A stretch of DNA of 64,000 bases from Bacteroidales bacterium Phil12 (lineage in GTDB: Bacteria; Bacteroidota; Bacteroidia; Bacteroidales; P3), in NCBI GenBank assembly GCA_002633275.1, contig NWBO01000053.1, positions 246,649 through 310,648 of the forward strand. The letters are read 5' to 3'. Each line of letters starts with the position of its first letter. Positions within the stretch are counted from its first letter, which is position 1. Below the pieces are notes generated by a model. It was not told the origin of the DNA and made no database searches. It worked only from the letters and a program-made list of their open reading frames with translations. Made by a program: the position numbers and the translations under genes. Of this stretch, positions 16,207-25,745 are shown in pieces.

Positions 16207-17949
16207 ATGATGATAGAACTTGATAAAAACGCCGTTCAGAATGCACAAGAGTGGCTGGACAGTACTATTGATAAAGAAATAAAAGACGAAATACTACGCC
16301 TTAAACAAGAGGATATAAACGAATTTAATGATGCTTTTTACAAGAAACTAAGTTTTGGCACCGGTGGATTGCGTGGAATTATGGGCATAGGTACAAATCG
16401 AATGAACACTATCGTTGTCGCTTTATCCACACAAGGATTTGCAAACTACATCTTACAACAAAATCCAAAAGAAAAAGAAATAAAAGTTGCAATATCATTT
16501 GATTCGAGAAACAATAGTAAAGATTTTGCACAGATTGTTGCCAAAGTTTTTGCGGCAAATGGTATGAAGGTGTTTTTGTTCAAAGAAATTCACCCGACAC
16601 CATTACTTTCTTTTGCAGTCAGAGAACTTGGTTGCAACGCAGGAGTGATGCTTACAGCCTCGCATAATCCGAAAGAATACAATGGTTACAAGGCTTATTG
16701 GTCTGACGGTGGGCAATTGGTAGCACCTCACGATGTCAATGTTATTAAAGAAGTTGAGAAAATAACCGATATTTCGCAAGTCAAGATGCAAGACAATATG
16801 GATAATATCACTCTTCTTGGCGAAGACTTTGATGAAATATATTACTCCAAAATAGCGAACATTTCCTTGGCAACGGCTCATTTGGATACATTCAAAAATA
16901 TCAAGATAGCCTATACACCATTGCACGGAACGGGTTATAAAATGGTTCCCGAAGCATTACATCGCTGGGGCTTTAACAATGTTATTTGCGAGCCGCAGCA
17001 ATCTATACCTGACGGCAATTTCCCAACCTGTCTTTCGCCTAATCCGGAGGAAAGAGTGGCGTTGGATTTGGTCTTGAAACTTGCGGAAGAAAAATCCTGC
17101 GATATTGTTCTTGCAACCGACCCCGATGCAGATAGAGAAGCCCTTTGTGTCAGAGATGACAAGGGTAATATAGTCCTTTTGAATGGTAATCAAACGGCAT
17201 CGCTTTTGACTTATTATATTTTGCTACGCAATAAAGAATTGATGCGTTTGAAAGGCAAGGAATTTATGATTAAAACAATTGTTTCAAGCGAACTGATAAA
17301 CATCATAGCGGAAGACTTCGGCGTAAAATGTTATAGCGTTTTGACCGGTTTCAAATGGATTGCCGACAAGGTTTTGGAGTTAGAGGGCAAAGAGAAGTAT
17401 ATCGGTGGCGGCGAGGAGAGTTATGGCTATATGCCGTCGGATATGGTCAGAGATAAGGATTCATTGGCTACTTGTTGCCTGCTTGCCGAAATGGCAGCGT
17501 GGGCTAAGCAACAAGGCGAGACTCTATACAATGTCTTGTTGCAAATATATCAGAAATACGGCTATTGGCAAGAAAGTTTGTTATCTATCGTAAGAAAAGG
17601 CAAGAGTGGTGCGGAGGAAATAGAGAAGATGATGGATAATTTTAGGAACAATCCTCCGAAAGAATTGTTAGGTCAAAAAATCGTTAAAATTAATGACTAC
17701 GAATTAAAGATTTCAAAGGATTTGAAATCCGGTAAAGAAGAAAAACTTTCCTTACCTAAATCCAATGTTTTGCAATGGTTCTTAAAGGACGGCAGCAAGG
17801 TCTCTATTCGTCCGTCCGGCACTGAACCGAAAATCAAATTCTATTTTGGTGTTCGCAGCGAGTATTCCATAGGCGACAATTTTGAGCAATTGCAAAAGCT
17901 TTCTTTGGAAAAAATAGAGAATATCAAAAAAGAATTGAATTTAGAATAG
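16207..17949 (+). CDS. Phosphoglucomutase/phosphomannomutase
   Basis: 580 residues, the long Bacteroidota form of the alpha-D-phosphohexomutase family. Visible sites: GTGGLRGIMGIG near residue 53 (phosphate binding), catalytic phosphoserine in LTASHNPKEYNGYK (about residue 150), metal-binding ATDPDADREAL (about 305), sugar-binding GGEESYGY (about 402) and phosphate-binding RPSGTEPKIKFYF (about 538). It interconverts glucose 1- and 6-phosphate (or the mannose forms), linking glycolysis to sugar-nucleotide synthesis for the nearby envelope genes. A strong terminator follows 22 bases after the stop. Glucose versus mannose preference cannot be read from sequence. Confidence 0.9.
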   Translation: MMIELDKNAVQNAQEWLDSTIDKEIKDEILRLKQEDINEFNDAFYKKLSFGTGGLRGIMGIGTNRMNTIVVALSTQGFANYILQQNPKEKEIKVAISFDSRNNSKDFAQIVAKVFAANGMKVFLFKEIHPTPLLSFAVRELGCNAGVMLTASHNPKEYNGYKAYWSDGGQLVAPHDVNVIKEVEKITDISQVKMQDNMDNITLLGEDFDEIYYSKIANISLATAHLDTFKNIKIAYTPLHGTGYKMVPEALHRWGFNNVICEPQQSIPDGNFPTCLSPNPEERVALDLVLKLAEEKSCDIVLATDPDADREALCVRDDKGNIVLLNGNQTASLLTYYILLRNKELMRLKGKEFMIKTIVSSELINIIAEDFGVKCYSVLTGFKWIADKVLELEGKEKYIGGGEESYGYMPSDMVRDKDSLATCCLLAEMAAWAKQQGETLYNVLLQIYQKYGYWQESLLSIVRKGKSGAEEIEKMMDNFRNNPPKELLGQKIVKINDYELKISKDLKSGKEEKLSLPKSNVLQWFLKDGSKVSIRPSGTEPKIKFYFGVRSEYSIGDNFEQLQKLSLEKIENIKKELNLE

Positions 17950-17971
17950 TTTAATTTTATATTTTTCAAGG

Positions 17972-18010
17972 AAGAGTAAAGCGATAACATTATTCGCTTT
18001 ACTCTTTTTT
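17972..18010 (+). terminator. Terminator of the phosphohexomutase gene
   Basis: AAGAGTAAAGCGA (17972-17984) pairs with TCGCTTTACTCTT (17994-18006), 9-base loop, followed by a T run. Confidence 0.9.
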
Positions 18011-18031
18011 GCAACGCATTTAACAAGTGGT

Positions 18032-18178
18032 GCATTTAATAAATTGTTGTTTAACATCAGTGAATTAATCTCTCATATTAATAAATTAGTCTCTCACATC
18101 AGTAAAGCATTATTAAACACTAATTCCTCAATAACTCACTACAACCAAAATTAATCAATAACTACTAAAATTAATCCA
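18032..18178. repeat. 21-bp repeat array A6 (7 units, decaying)
   Basis: Units start at 18032, 18053, 18074, 18095, 18116, 18137 and 18158. The middle ones are typical (AACATCAGTGAATTAATCTC, CATATTAATAAATTAGTCTC, CACATCAGTAAAGCATTATT); the last two have drifted. The array fills the space between convergent genes and ends at the next terminator. Confidence 0.9.
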
Positions 18179-18204
18179 GCCAAAAGCGATAAACTTTCGG
18201 CTGG
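18176..18204. terminator. Hairpin between convergent genes
   Basis: CCAGCC (18176-18181) pairs with GGCTGG (18199-18204), extended inward by AAAG/CTTT. T-rich on both sides, so it could end either gene. It lies 72 bases past the stop of the minus-strand surface protein. Confidence 0.6.
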
Positions 18205-18275
18205 ATTGTTTTTACATTAACTTTATTTAATTTTATAAAAAGCATTGCTATATTATTTTCCCAAAAATATAATAT

Positions 18276-21089
18276 CTATCTTACAGATGTTATCGTTCCT
18301 TGTGAGTCATAAACACGGGTATTTCCGGGACGACGGTAAGAAAAACGCCAAACATACGTACCGTTTTGAACAAACTTGTCTTTGTATGTACCGTCCCAAC
18401 CATATTTGTTTATATCATCGTTGGATTCATATACATAATGTTTGTTAGTGTATGACCATACTTTCGTGCCCCAACGGTCATAAACCTCCAATATAACATC
18501 GTCCAAATCATTTGCCGTCATAAAGAAAAATTTATCATTGATGCCGTCGCCGTCAGGTGAAAAAGCATTAGGAACCCACACCGAGAACAATTTCACAGGT
18601 AATGTAGTGTCGCCTTCTTGCGAACAACCCAATCTGTTTGATGTAACCAAATGAACAGATACTGTATTAACATTCAAAGTACTAAACTGGTGTATAACGC
18701 TACCACCTTCTGCCGAACCACCGTCAGAAAACGTCCATTCGCTTTTTGCAGAATACATAGAAGAATCAGTAAACTTAACAGAAGGTTCTTCTACATCTAC
18801 AAAATTTGGAGAAAACCCGAAATTGACAATAGGATCCGGAACAACAGTTATTGTTATGTTTGTAGTTGCTTCGCAATTGTTTTGTCCGTAACCGGTCATT
18901 GTATATTCCGTTGTTTCTTGCGGAGAAACTTTTACTGGATTAAGACCTTTCTCTCCCTCTTGCAACGAAGCATCGGTAGGACTTGATGCCCAAGAATAAT
19001 CAACGGCACCACTACCTGTAAGTATTACCTCATCACCCACACAAATTTCTTTTTTGTCTGCAACAACTTTTGGTATTACAACCACAATTTGTTTGCTCTT
19101 CGAAAATATGCAATGATTGGTTGTTTCTGCTATGACATACACAACAGTGTCTTGTGTAACCGCATCTTCCAATACAGCAGGCAACGGAGTTTCTCCAACG
19201 GTAGTATTTTGAGTAGGTCTTTGGTAAGTCCATTTAATACCAAGCGTTCCTTCATTCAAATTAGTTGCTGTTAAATGAAGTTTTTCGCCGATACAAATCA
19301 TAGTATCACCCTCTATCTGTATATCAGGAATTGCTTGTACTATGACAGTATCCCAACCCCAACGATAAAAACCTTCTTCTGTCATAACTCTGACATGTAC
19401 TATCAAATCCTCTTCCAAAGATGCTATTTCAAGATTTGTTCCCTCGTAGAAAGGAGCATCAGCATTCACGTCATCATCGCCATGCCACCATTGATAAGTG
19501 TAATTAGTTGCATCATCGCCAGGAGAGGTTGCCATAACCGTTACCTTATCACCGAAACAAACTGTATCAGGGCTTGTCAATACCAATATAGGACGAACAG
19601 GTACATTTACATGTAAAGTATCTGATTTTGTACATTCCAATGTATCGGCAGGGTCGATAGGATAAGAATGTGCATAACGAGTGAATATATAATTACCTGT
19701 ATTGTAGGTATGGAATATTGTATCGGGATTATTTGTTGTCGGATTATAAACTATCTTAACCTTATTTGCTGCAATAGGTGTCGTGGCTTCATCGACACTC
19801 CATAAGTTGGTGGCTTTATTTTTAACCAATTCCAATGAATATCCGTCTCCAAAATCAAACTTCTGCCAATCCAATGGGTAATCTATATTACGAGCCTGAA
19901 CATCATCAAACAAAAAGCCTATATTATCTTCTGCACTTTCAGGATCGACCGGAATATATTTATGAAGTTGCATATCATCAAATTTAGGACGCATATCATG
20001 AACATTGGCAGGAATATAAGTAACACAAGCAGCCGCAGGACTGCCGTCCCAAGCAACATGCTGAGTAGGAGACGTTAAGCGGACTGCAAATGTTTTTTTG
20101 TCTTCGCTTTCCATATTTATATTGGTAATCTCAAATATTCTTTCTTCCGAAACAACAGCATCGGCAGAATATTGGTCTTCTATATCATATTGGTCAGTTG
20201 TTCCGTATGTGATAGGAAACCATTCGTACTTCTTAAAACCTATTGGGGCTTCGGCAGAAGTTACTGCCTCTCCATCTCCGGCACAACCCGAAAGAGAAAT
20301 TGTAGGTGCTCCAACTTTTGCTGCGAAATATCCGTAACCCGGGTGAGCCGAATAAGCACAACCAGAAACTCTTATACGCAATTTCACAGTCTCATTAAGA
20401 AATTCACTCAAATTGACCGTAATCTGCTGCCAATCCAAATAAACCACTTGATCCCCATTAATTGCTCCTCCTTTATGCCAACCGGCAGGAAGATCATTAT
20501 TAATATTTACATCTCCGCAGTTTTGAAAAAACAAACACTCTTTAACCAAACCATCACTCAAATTAACAATATCCACCTCAAAAGTAGGATTTACAAAATG
20601 CATGCCCTGGTGAGGTACTGTCAAAACCATTGCATAGCAAAATGTAAGCAAAGAATTGGTATCATTTACTTTCAAACGATATGACAACTCTGAACAATCT
20701 CCACCAGCCTCCGTATTACCCAAACGAACAGAACGAGTAAAACCCAAATCGGTAGGTATTTTCTTCAATCCGTTGTTTGAATTGGGATCATACTTACTTT
20801 CATCGGTATTGATTTCAAAAGCATAAACCGTTCCACTACCACCCCAACTACCACTGAGTGTTGCAGTTGAAGGATTATTGTGTGTTGCAGTCCATGAATA
20901 AGGCGGTGTATTTATCGGTCCACTGCCCGAATAAGTTCCCGTTCTTGCAGTCCAACCGTCATAATTAGGAGGCGTAGAAGCCATAAAACCAATATTTGTT
21001 CCGTCTATTGCTGTCTGTGCTTTAAGAGTTACATTGCCAAGCATTACACACAAGCAAATCAAACTCGATATTATGTTTTTGGTATTCAT
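18276..21089 (-). CDS. Large surface/secreted protein with type B T9SS C-terminal domain
   Basis: 937 residues. Signal peptide at 1-24 (cut after LKAQ). Residues 25-260 look like a beta-sandwich with conserved Trp and Gly. Several Ig/PKD-like modules follow; the clearest PKD copy is near residues 765-835 (VKFTDSSMYSAKSEWTFSDG). The last 85 residues (VPNAFSPDGDGINDKFF, then VYDRWGTKVW, then GWDGTYKDKFVQNGTYVWRF) are the gliding-motility-associated C-terminal domain used for sorting by the type IX secretion system. The protein should be exported across the outer membrane and held at the surface or released. Adhesion is the usual guess. It has its own promoter (TACCTTTG, 21196-21189). Confidence 0.88.
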   Translation of the reverse strand: MNTKNIISSLICLCVMLGNVTLKAQTAIDGTNIGFMASTPPNYDGWTARTGTYSGSGPINTPPYSWTATHNNPSTATLSGSWGGSGTVYAFEINTDESKYDPNSNNGLKKIPTDLGFTRSVRLGNTEAGGDCSELSYRLKVNDTNSLLTFCYAMVLTVPHQGMHFVNPTFEVDIVNLSDGLVKECLFFQNCGDVNINNDLPAGWHKGGAINGDQVVYLDWQQITVNLSEFLNETVKLRIRVSGCAYSAHPGYGYFAAKVGAPTISLSGCAGDGEAVTSAEAPIGFKKYEWFPITYGTTDQYDIEDQYSADAVVSEERIFEITNINMESEDKKTFAVRLTSPTQHVAWDGSPAAACVTYIPANVHDMRPKFDDMQLHKYIPVDPESAEDNIGFLFDDVQARNIDYPLDWQKFDFGDGYSLELVKNKATNLWSVDEATTPIAANKVKIVYNPTTNNPDTIFHTYNTGNYIFTRYAHSYPIDPADTLECTKSDTLHVNVPVRPILVLTSPDTVCFGDKVTVMATSPGDDATNYTYQWWHGDDDVNADAPFYEGTNLEIASLEEDLIVHVRVMTEEGFYRWGWDTVIVQAIPDIQIEGDTMICIGEKLHLTATNLNEGTLGIKWTYQRPTQNTTVGETPLPAVLEDAVTQDTVVYVIAETTNHCIFSKSKQIVVVIPKVVADKKEICVGDEVILTGSGAVDYSWASSPTDASLQEGEKGLNPVKVSPQETTEYTMTGYGQNNCEATTNITITVVPDPIVNFGFSPNFVDVEEPSVKFTDSSMYSAKSEWTFSDGGSAEGGSVIHQFSTLNVNTVSVHLVTSNRLGCSQEGDTTLPVKLFSVWVPNAFSPDGDGINDKFFFMTANDLDDVILEVYDRWGTKVWSYTNKHYVYESNDDINKYGWDGTYKDKFVQNGTYVWRFSYRRPGNTRVYDSQGTITSVR

Positions 21090-21188
21090 TATTATGTTAT
21101 TTTTCTTAAACCTCGAAAATAATCGGTATCTTGTAACAAATGCAAGCCCGCTTACATTGTCTTAGACACTCTTTTATATTAAGATTTG

Positions 21189-21196
21189 CAAAGGTA
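21189..21196 (-). promoter_or_regulatory. -7 box of the T9SS-type surface protein gene
   Basis: CAAAGGTA on the plus strand is TACCTTTG on the minus strand, about 100 bases before the start. Confidence 0.5.
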
Positions 21197-21318
21197 TTAA
21201 TTTTTTTTCTAAAATAAGAATTTTCCGATGCTTTTTTGATATTACAAAAGTTTTATATGAAAAACAACAGCGTTGCTGTAACAAAACAACAACGCCTTAT
21301 CTATTCGTAAAAACCATA

Positions 21319-23751
21319 TCATCTAAAATGAACTATTGTTATGCCTTCTCCACCGAAACGTATATCTTCCGGGTGATATGATTCCACATCCTTTTGTGTA
21401 TGCAAGTAATCTCTCACTAATGTTTTCAATATTCCGTCGCCCTTACCGTGCAAAATCTTTATTTGTCTTTCGCCAAGCATTCGAGCCTTATCCAAAAATT
21501 CCTCCAACTCGCAAATGGCTTCTTCTCCCCTATATCCACGCAAATCCAACTGCGGATTGAAATGCTGACGTATGGTGTTGATGTCAAAAGATGTCTTGAT
21601 TTGAACTCCGACCAAAGATTTAGAAGACGTTTTAGAGTTATCCTTTTGTTGTTTAAGGTAAGAAGTTTTATCTATCTTCAAAACATTTTTCTTTGTAGTC
21701 TGAATTTTTATATCTCCCATATCTATTTGAAGACGATTCTTGTCAATGCTTACCACTTTACCGATTGTCTCACTTTGCGGCAAGATAACATAATCACCTT
21801 GTTCGATTGGAGTGGTTACAAGTTTGATATTCTCTTTTTTTAGTTTGATTTCTTCCTTTTGTACAGGCTCTTGAATTTGATGTTCAATAGCAGTCAAAGT
21901 GTTTTGAATATCTTGCTTCAAAGTCTTGACAATTTGCTTTTCGGCTTTTTGAGTTTTTATTTGCTCAATGGTATGTTCTATTTGCTTGTTTGCCGATTTA
22001 AGAATTTGTTTGGCTTCATTGCGTGCAGAATTAAGTATATCTTTTTTCTCTGCTTCTAATTTCGAGGTCATATCTTTGTATTTCTGCACAGTTTGGTATA
22101 AAATATCATCATACTGCTTGGCACTTCTTAAATGCTTTTCACTTTCCAATTTATTGACTTCTATCTGCTGCAAATTCTCTTCAAATCTTATGTTTTGATT
22201 TCCTAATTTCTTTTTTGCGTTGTCTATTATCGCTTTGCTCAAACCTGTTTTCTGTGCAATCTCAAAAGCAAAGGACGAACCCGGTGTACCTATCGATAAA
22301 GTATATAAAGGTTTCATTTTTTCGGTGTCAAACAACATCGCCGCATTAACTATTCCCTTGTGGTCAAATGCCAAATGTTTCAAAGCCGAATAATGTGTCG
22401 TTACAACGCCATAAACATTTATCTCGTTGAGATACTCCAAAATACTCTCCCCTATTGCACCTCCTGCCATAGGGTCTGTTCCCGTTCCAAGTTCATCAAT
22501 CAAAAATAAACTGTCTTTATCAGCCTTTTGACAAATCTCCGACAAGTTTTTCAAATGTGATGAATACGTCGAAAGGTCATCTTCCAAACTCTGCTCATCG
22601 CCAATAGAGAGAAATATATTGTCAAACACTCCTGCAATACTTATCTCTTTCATAGGTACCAACAAGCCACACTGCAACATATATTGCAACAACGCCAAAG
22701 TCTTTAAGCAAACGGATTTTCCTCCCGCATTTGGTCCTGAAATGACAAGTATTCGCTGCTGTTCGTTCAACTCTATTCGCAACGGTATTATCTGTTTTCC
22801 TTTTTGTTTCAACGCATTTTCCAAAATAGGGTGTCTTGCATCGTACCAATCAACTATCGGTTTATTGCTCATTTGAGGCATCGTGGAATTTGTTTTCACC
22901 GCATAAACGGCTTTGGCTCTTATGAAATCCACTTCAACCAACATATCGTAACACGCTATCAAGTTTTCCAAATTCTCCCTCAACAAATCCGAAAACTCCG
23001 ACAATATACGATGTATTTCCCTTTGCTCTTCAAAAAACAATTCCTTCAATTCAAAATTCAGACTGACGATTTCCTCCGGTTCAATATAGAAAGTCTGTCC
23101 CGTTTGTGAGGTATCGTGCAAAATACCTTTGACATTACGTTTGTAAGTAGCCTTAATTGGCAAGACCATTGAGCCGTTACGAATGGAAATATCGTCATCA
23201 TCATTGCTCCACCCCTCTTTTTTGCTTTTTTGCAATATGGCGTTAATCTGTCTTTCCATTTGGCGTTTTTTATTCTCCTTTTTGGAATAAATATCTCTCA
23301 AAACAGGAGAACAAGACGGGCGGATATTTCCGTGTTCATCGATAATATTTGAGCATTGTACCAAAATATTGTCGTCAAAATACACGTCCTCTATTATAGC
23401 ATATATATCGGGAATTTTTTCTTTGTCTTCACTACCGAGAAAACTCAAAATACTTTTTATACAACAAAGACTGTCGTACAATTGCGGCATATCCTCCAAA
23501 GCGATGCAACTATCCTTAACGCCAAGCATCGAAAGAGTTTTTCGCATATCGATATAACCCACATCGGGAAAGTTTCTAAGCCCCATAAGTAAGTTACGCA
23601 TTTGATAGGATTGCCTTAAACTGTGCGTTATCTTGTCAAAATCCGTCGAAAAACTTATGCTGTCAGCCAATTCCCTCGCACCGGTGGTTCGGCAAGCGGA
23701 TTTTATATTGTCTATTATCTGAAAAAATTCTAATGAAGCAACTATATTCAT
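21319..23751 (-). CDS. mutS2: MutS2 endonuclease/ribosome-rescue ATPase
   Basis: 810 residues. It lacks the mismatch-recognition domain of MutS and starts with the lever/clamp region. The ABC-type ATPase has Walker A GPNAGGKSVCLK (about residue 341), Walker B SLFLIDELGTGTDP (about 417) and the H-loop TTHYSALK. A long coiled coil (about 520-640), a KOW-like beta segment and a C-terminal Smr domain (LDLRGYRGEEA, HGKGDGILK; about 735-810) complete the MutS2 layout. MutS2 proteins suppress recombination in some bacteria and split collided ribosomes in Bacillus; which applies here is unknown. All motifs look intact. Confidence 0.93.
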   Translation of the reverse strand: MNIVASLEFFQIIDNIKSACRTTGARELADSISFSTDFDKITHSLRQSYQMRNLLMGLRNFPDVGYIDMRKTLSMLGVKDSCIALEDMPQLYDSLCCIKSILSFLGSEDKEKIPDIYAIIEDVYFDDNILVQCSNIIDEHGNIRPSCSPVLRDIYSKKENKKRQMERQINAILQKSKKEGWSNDDDDISIRNGSMVLPIKATYKRNVKGILHDTSQTGQTFYIEPEEIVSLNFELKELFFEEQREIHRILSEFSDLLRENLENLIACYDMLVEVDFIRAKAVYAVKTNSTMPQMSNKPIVDWYDARHPILENALKQKGKQIIPLRIELNEQQRILVISGPNAGGKSVCLKTLALLQYMLQCGLLVPMKEISIAGVFDNIFLSIGDEQSLEDDLSTYSSHLKNLSEICQKADKDSLFLIDELGTGTDPMAGGAIGESILEYLNEINVYGVVTTHYSALKHLAFDHKGIVNAAMLFDTEKMKPLYTLSIGTPGSSFAFEIAQKTGLSKAIIDNAKKKLGNQNIRFEENLQQIEVNKLESEKHLRSAKQYDDILYQTVQKYKDMTSKLEAEKKDILNSARNEAKQILKSANKQIEHTIEQIKTQKAEKQIVKTLKQDIQNTLTAIEHQIQEPVQKEEIKLKKENIKLVTTPIEQGDYVILPQSETIGKVVSIDKNRLQIDMGDIKIQTTKKNVLKIDKTSYLKQQKDNSKTSSKSLVGVQIKTSFDINTIRQHFNPQLDLRGYRGEEAICELEEFLDKARMLGERQIKILHGKGDGILKTLVRDYLHTQKDVESYHPEDIRFGGEGITIVHFR

Positions 23752-23872
23752 TGTTTTACTCAGTATTTTTAGTTCTTGTGGTTTGTCTTTGTATTGAAAT
23801 ATATAACTGTTTTGTTCTCGTATATCAAAATTTTCGCCGTTATGGTGCGTAAAAATTTTTTACGTATTTTCG

Positions 23873-23970
23873 TTAAATCAGTGTTAATGATTAGTAAATT
23901 AGTGTTAAACACTAATAAAATAATCTCTCACATCAGTAAATCGTTATTAAACACCTATAAATTCTTATCA
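23873..23970. repeat. 21-bp repeat array A7 (4-5 units)
   Basis: Full units start at 23887, 23908, 23929 and 23950, with a partial one before. Examples: AACACTAATAAAATAATCTC, CACATCAGTAAATCGTTATT. The array lies between the mutS2 start and the end of the next minus-strand gene. Confidence 0.95.
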
Positions 23971-24002
23971 AAAATCGTTGTCGCCGTTTTACATAATGCT
24001 GT

Positions 24003-25124
24003 TTAATCAATCTCTTTCGTCAGATTTTTAATAAACTTCCATTTGCTGAAAAACTCTTTGGCTATTATTCTAAGGAACGTGTATGTAGGTATCGCCAATA
24101 TCATTCCCACTACTCCACCTACCTCGCCTGCCATAAGTATAATCAAAAATATTTCCAACGGCTGGGCTTTGACGCTTTTGGAATAAATAAGCGGCTGCAA
24201 TAAGAAATCATCTATAAGTTTAACTGCCGCAAAAATAATTGCAAATATTATTGTTACAGAAACGACGTTTGCTGACGGATCTACCGATAATATCGTTGTC
24301 AAAAGTATTAACAAACCCACAACGCCACCGATGACAACTCCGATATATGGCAAAATAACCATAACGCCGCATATACACGCAATAAGTATCGCCTTGCTGA
24401 ATCCCGCTATTGAAAAGCCTATACTCAAAAGTGTTATCATCAAAATTATTTCACAAAAAATTCCGATAAAATAACGTGTTATGAGATTGCGTGAATTGTT
24501 GATTATATTATGAACCTCATTCAAATATTTGTCAGGAGTTACGGAATCTATGAATTTAGTTACCAAATGAGAGTCTTTTAGAAAGAAAAACGTTATAAAT
24601 GCAGTTATCAAAACGCCCATTATTATGTTTCCTGCCAAAGAGAATATTATTTGTGCAAGTCGTGGCAACTTAATACTATTCAATGCACCCATAACGGAGG
24701 TTGATAGATAGGTTTCAATATCTACATTATCGGGCAGAAGATTGTATTGCATCACAAAATCGTTTGCTTTTTCTATCGGAGCAGCGTAATATGTGGCTAT
24801 TTTATTTATATCTATCGTGGAAAACTCTTGTGCTTGCGTTATGATAAGAGGTATCAATAAATACAAGACTAATGATATTATGGATATTTCGGCAATCAAT
24901 GTTATTGCAGAACATATGGATTTATTCAAGGTAAATCGTCCCAATTTTATTTTTCCAAGAATATTCATCAGCGGTTGCCCGATAATGGAAAGTATCAGTG
25001 CAATGAATATACACAACACTATAAACCTAAAATACCAAATAGCATATAAAACAACGCCTATACCAAGTAATATAAGCAACCACTTAATTACGTTGTTTAT
25101 AGTGTATTTATCCGAATTTTCCAT
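24003..25124 (-). CDS. AI-2E/PerM-family membrane transporter
   Basis: 373 residues with about eight transmembrane helices. The pattern of an N-terminal pair of helices (WLLILLGIGVVLYAIWY; IVLCIFIALILSIIGQP), a soluble loop (about 75-150) and a conserved C-terminal bundle (ILPYIGVVIGG, KLIDDFLLQPLIYSKSV) matches the AI-2E transporter superfamily. Members move very different things (autoinducer 2, sodium/protons, lipids), so substrate is unknown. It shows no clear operon partner; the QueD-like gene upstream is 96 bases away. Confidence 0.85.
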   Translation of the reverse strand: MENSDKYTINNVIKWLLILLGIGVVLYAIWYFRFIVLCIFIALILSIIGQPLMNILGKIKLGRFTLNKSICSAITLIAEISIISLVLYLLIPLIITQAQEFSTIDINKIATYYAAPIEKANDFVMQYNLLPDNVDIETYLSTSVMGALNSIKLPRLAQIIFSLAGNIIMGVLITAFITFFFLKDSHLVTKFIDSVTPDKYLNEVHNIINNSRNLITRYFIGIFCEIILMITLLSIGFSIAGFSKAILIACICGVMVILPYIGVVIGGVVGLLILLTTILSVDPSANVVSVTIIFAIIFAAVKLIDDFLLQPLIYSKSVKAQPLEIFLIILMAGEVGGVVGMILAIPTYTFLRIIAKEFFSKWKFIKNLTKEID

Positions 25125-25148
25125 AGGTATTTACTTTTTTGATTACAT

Positions 25149-25192
25149 TGTTAAAATACTTTATACCTCACATCAGTGCTTTCTCAATAGTC
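25149..25192. repeat. Degenerate 21-bp repeat units
   Basis: GTTAAAATACTT and CTCACATCAGTG about 18 bases apart resemble the words of the 21-bp family but the core AATAAATTAGT is lost. Probably one or two decayed units. Confidence 0.45.
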
Positions 25193-25220
25193 AAAAACAA
25201 TTTTTCGTCTTGCAAAAATA

Positions 25221-25661
25221 TTATAGATTGTCCTCCACGTTCCATTCTGCGTGAGATGATGCCGTTTCATACAAACGAATAGAAAACAATTCCACGTCCG
25301 TTGGCAACAATGGTTGAATTTTGTCTTTTATTGCAAGTACCAAATTCTCGCATGTCGGTTGAAAATCCACTATTGTCTTTTTTGTGCTAAGTTTTTCCAC
25401 TTCCTTGATAAACGGCGAGTGTTGTTCGATTATCAACGAGTGGTCAAGCCAATCCAAAATCTGTTTTTGCACTATTTTTTTCAATTGCGAAAAATCCATA
25501 ACCATTCCATACGAAGAAGATGTCTTATCTTGGTTCGGTTCTCCCCGCAAACAAACAAATAACTTGTAACTATGACCATGTATGTTGGCACATAAACCAT
25601 CGTAATTATTCAAACAATGGCTCATCTCGAAATGAAATTCTTTTGTTATCCGTATTCTCAT
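25221..25661 (-). CDS. 6-carboxy-tetrahydropterin synthase (QueD-like)
   Basis: 146 residues from ATG 25661; a -7 box (TAAATTTG, 25675-25668) overlaps the Met at 25670, so the later start is preferred and the mRNA may be nearly leaderless. The fold is the pyruvoyl-tetrahydropterin synthase T-fold: zinc His in FEMSHCL, then GLCANIHGHSYKL (catalytic Cys and two zinc His in CxxxHGH), LDHSLI, and the final YETASSHAEW with the pterin-binding Glu. CxxxHGH is the mark of QueD, which makes the precursor of queuosine, a modified base in tRNA wobble positions. No other que gene is in the window. Confidence 0.8.
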   Translation of the reverse strand: MRIRITKEFHFEMSHCLNNYDGLCANIHGHSYKLFVCLRGEPNQDKTSSSYGMVMDFSQLKKIVQKQILDWLDHSLIIEQHSPFIKEVEKLSTKKTIVDFQPTCENLVLAIKDKIQPLLPTDVELFSIRLYETASSHAEWNVEDNL

Positions 25662-25745
25662 AATCTGCAAATTTACAAAGTTTTTTCTATTTAGACAAAT
25701 ATTGTCTTACGTCGCAATTGCGTTTATGCGTGTAATATTAAAATT

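Noticed and set aside
23776..24006. Small plus-strand protein-coding gene
   Set aside because: The open frame is made of repeat units that lack stops in this phase and has no recognisable protein features.
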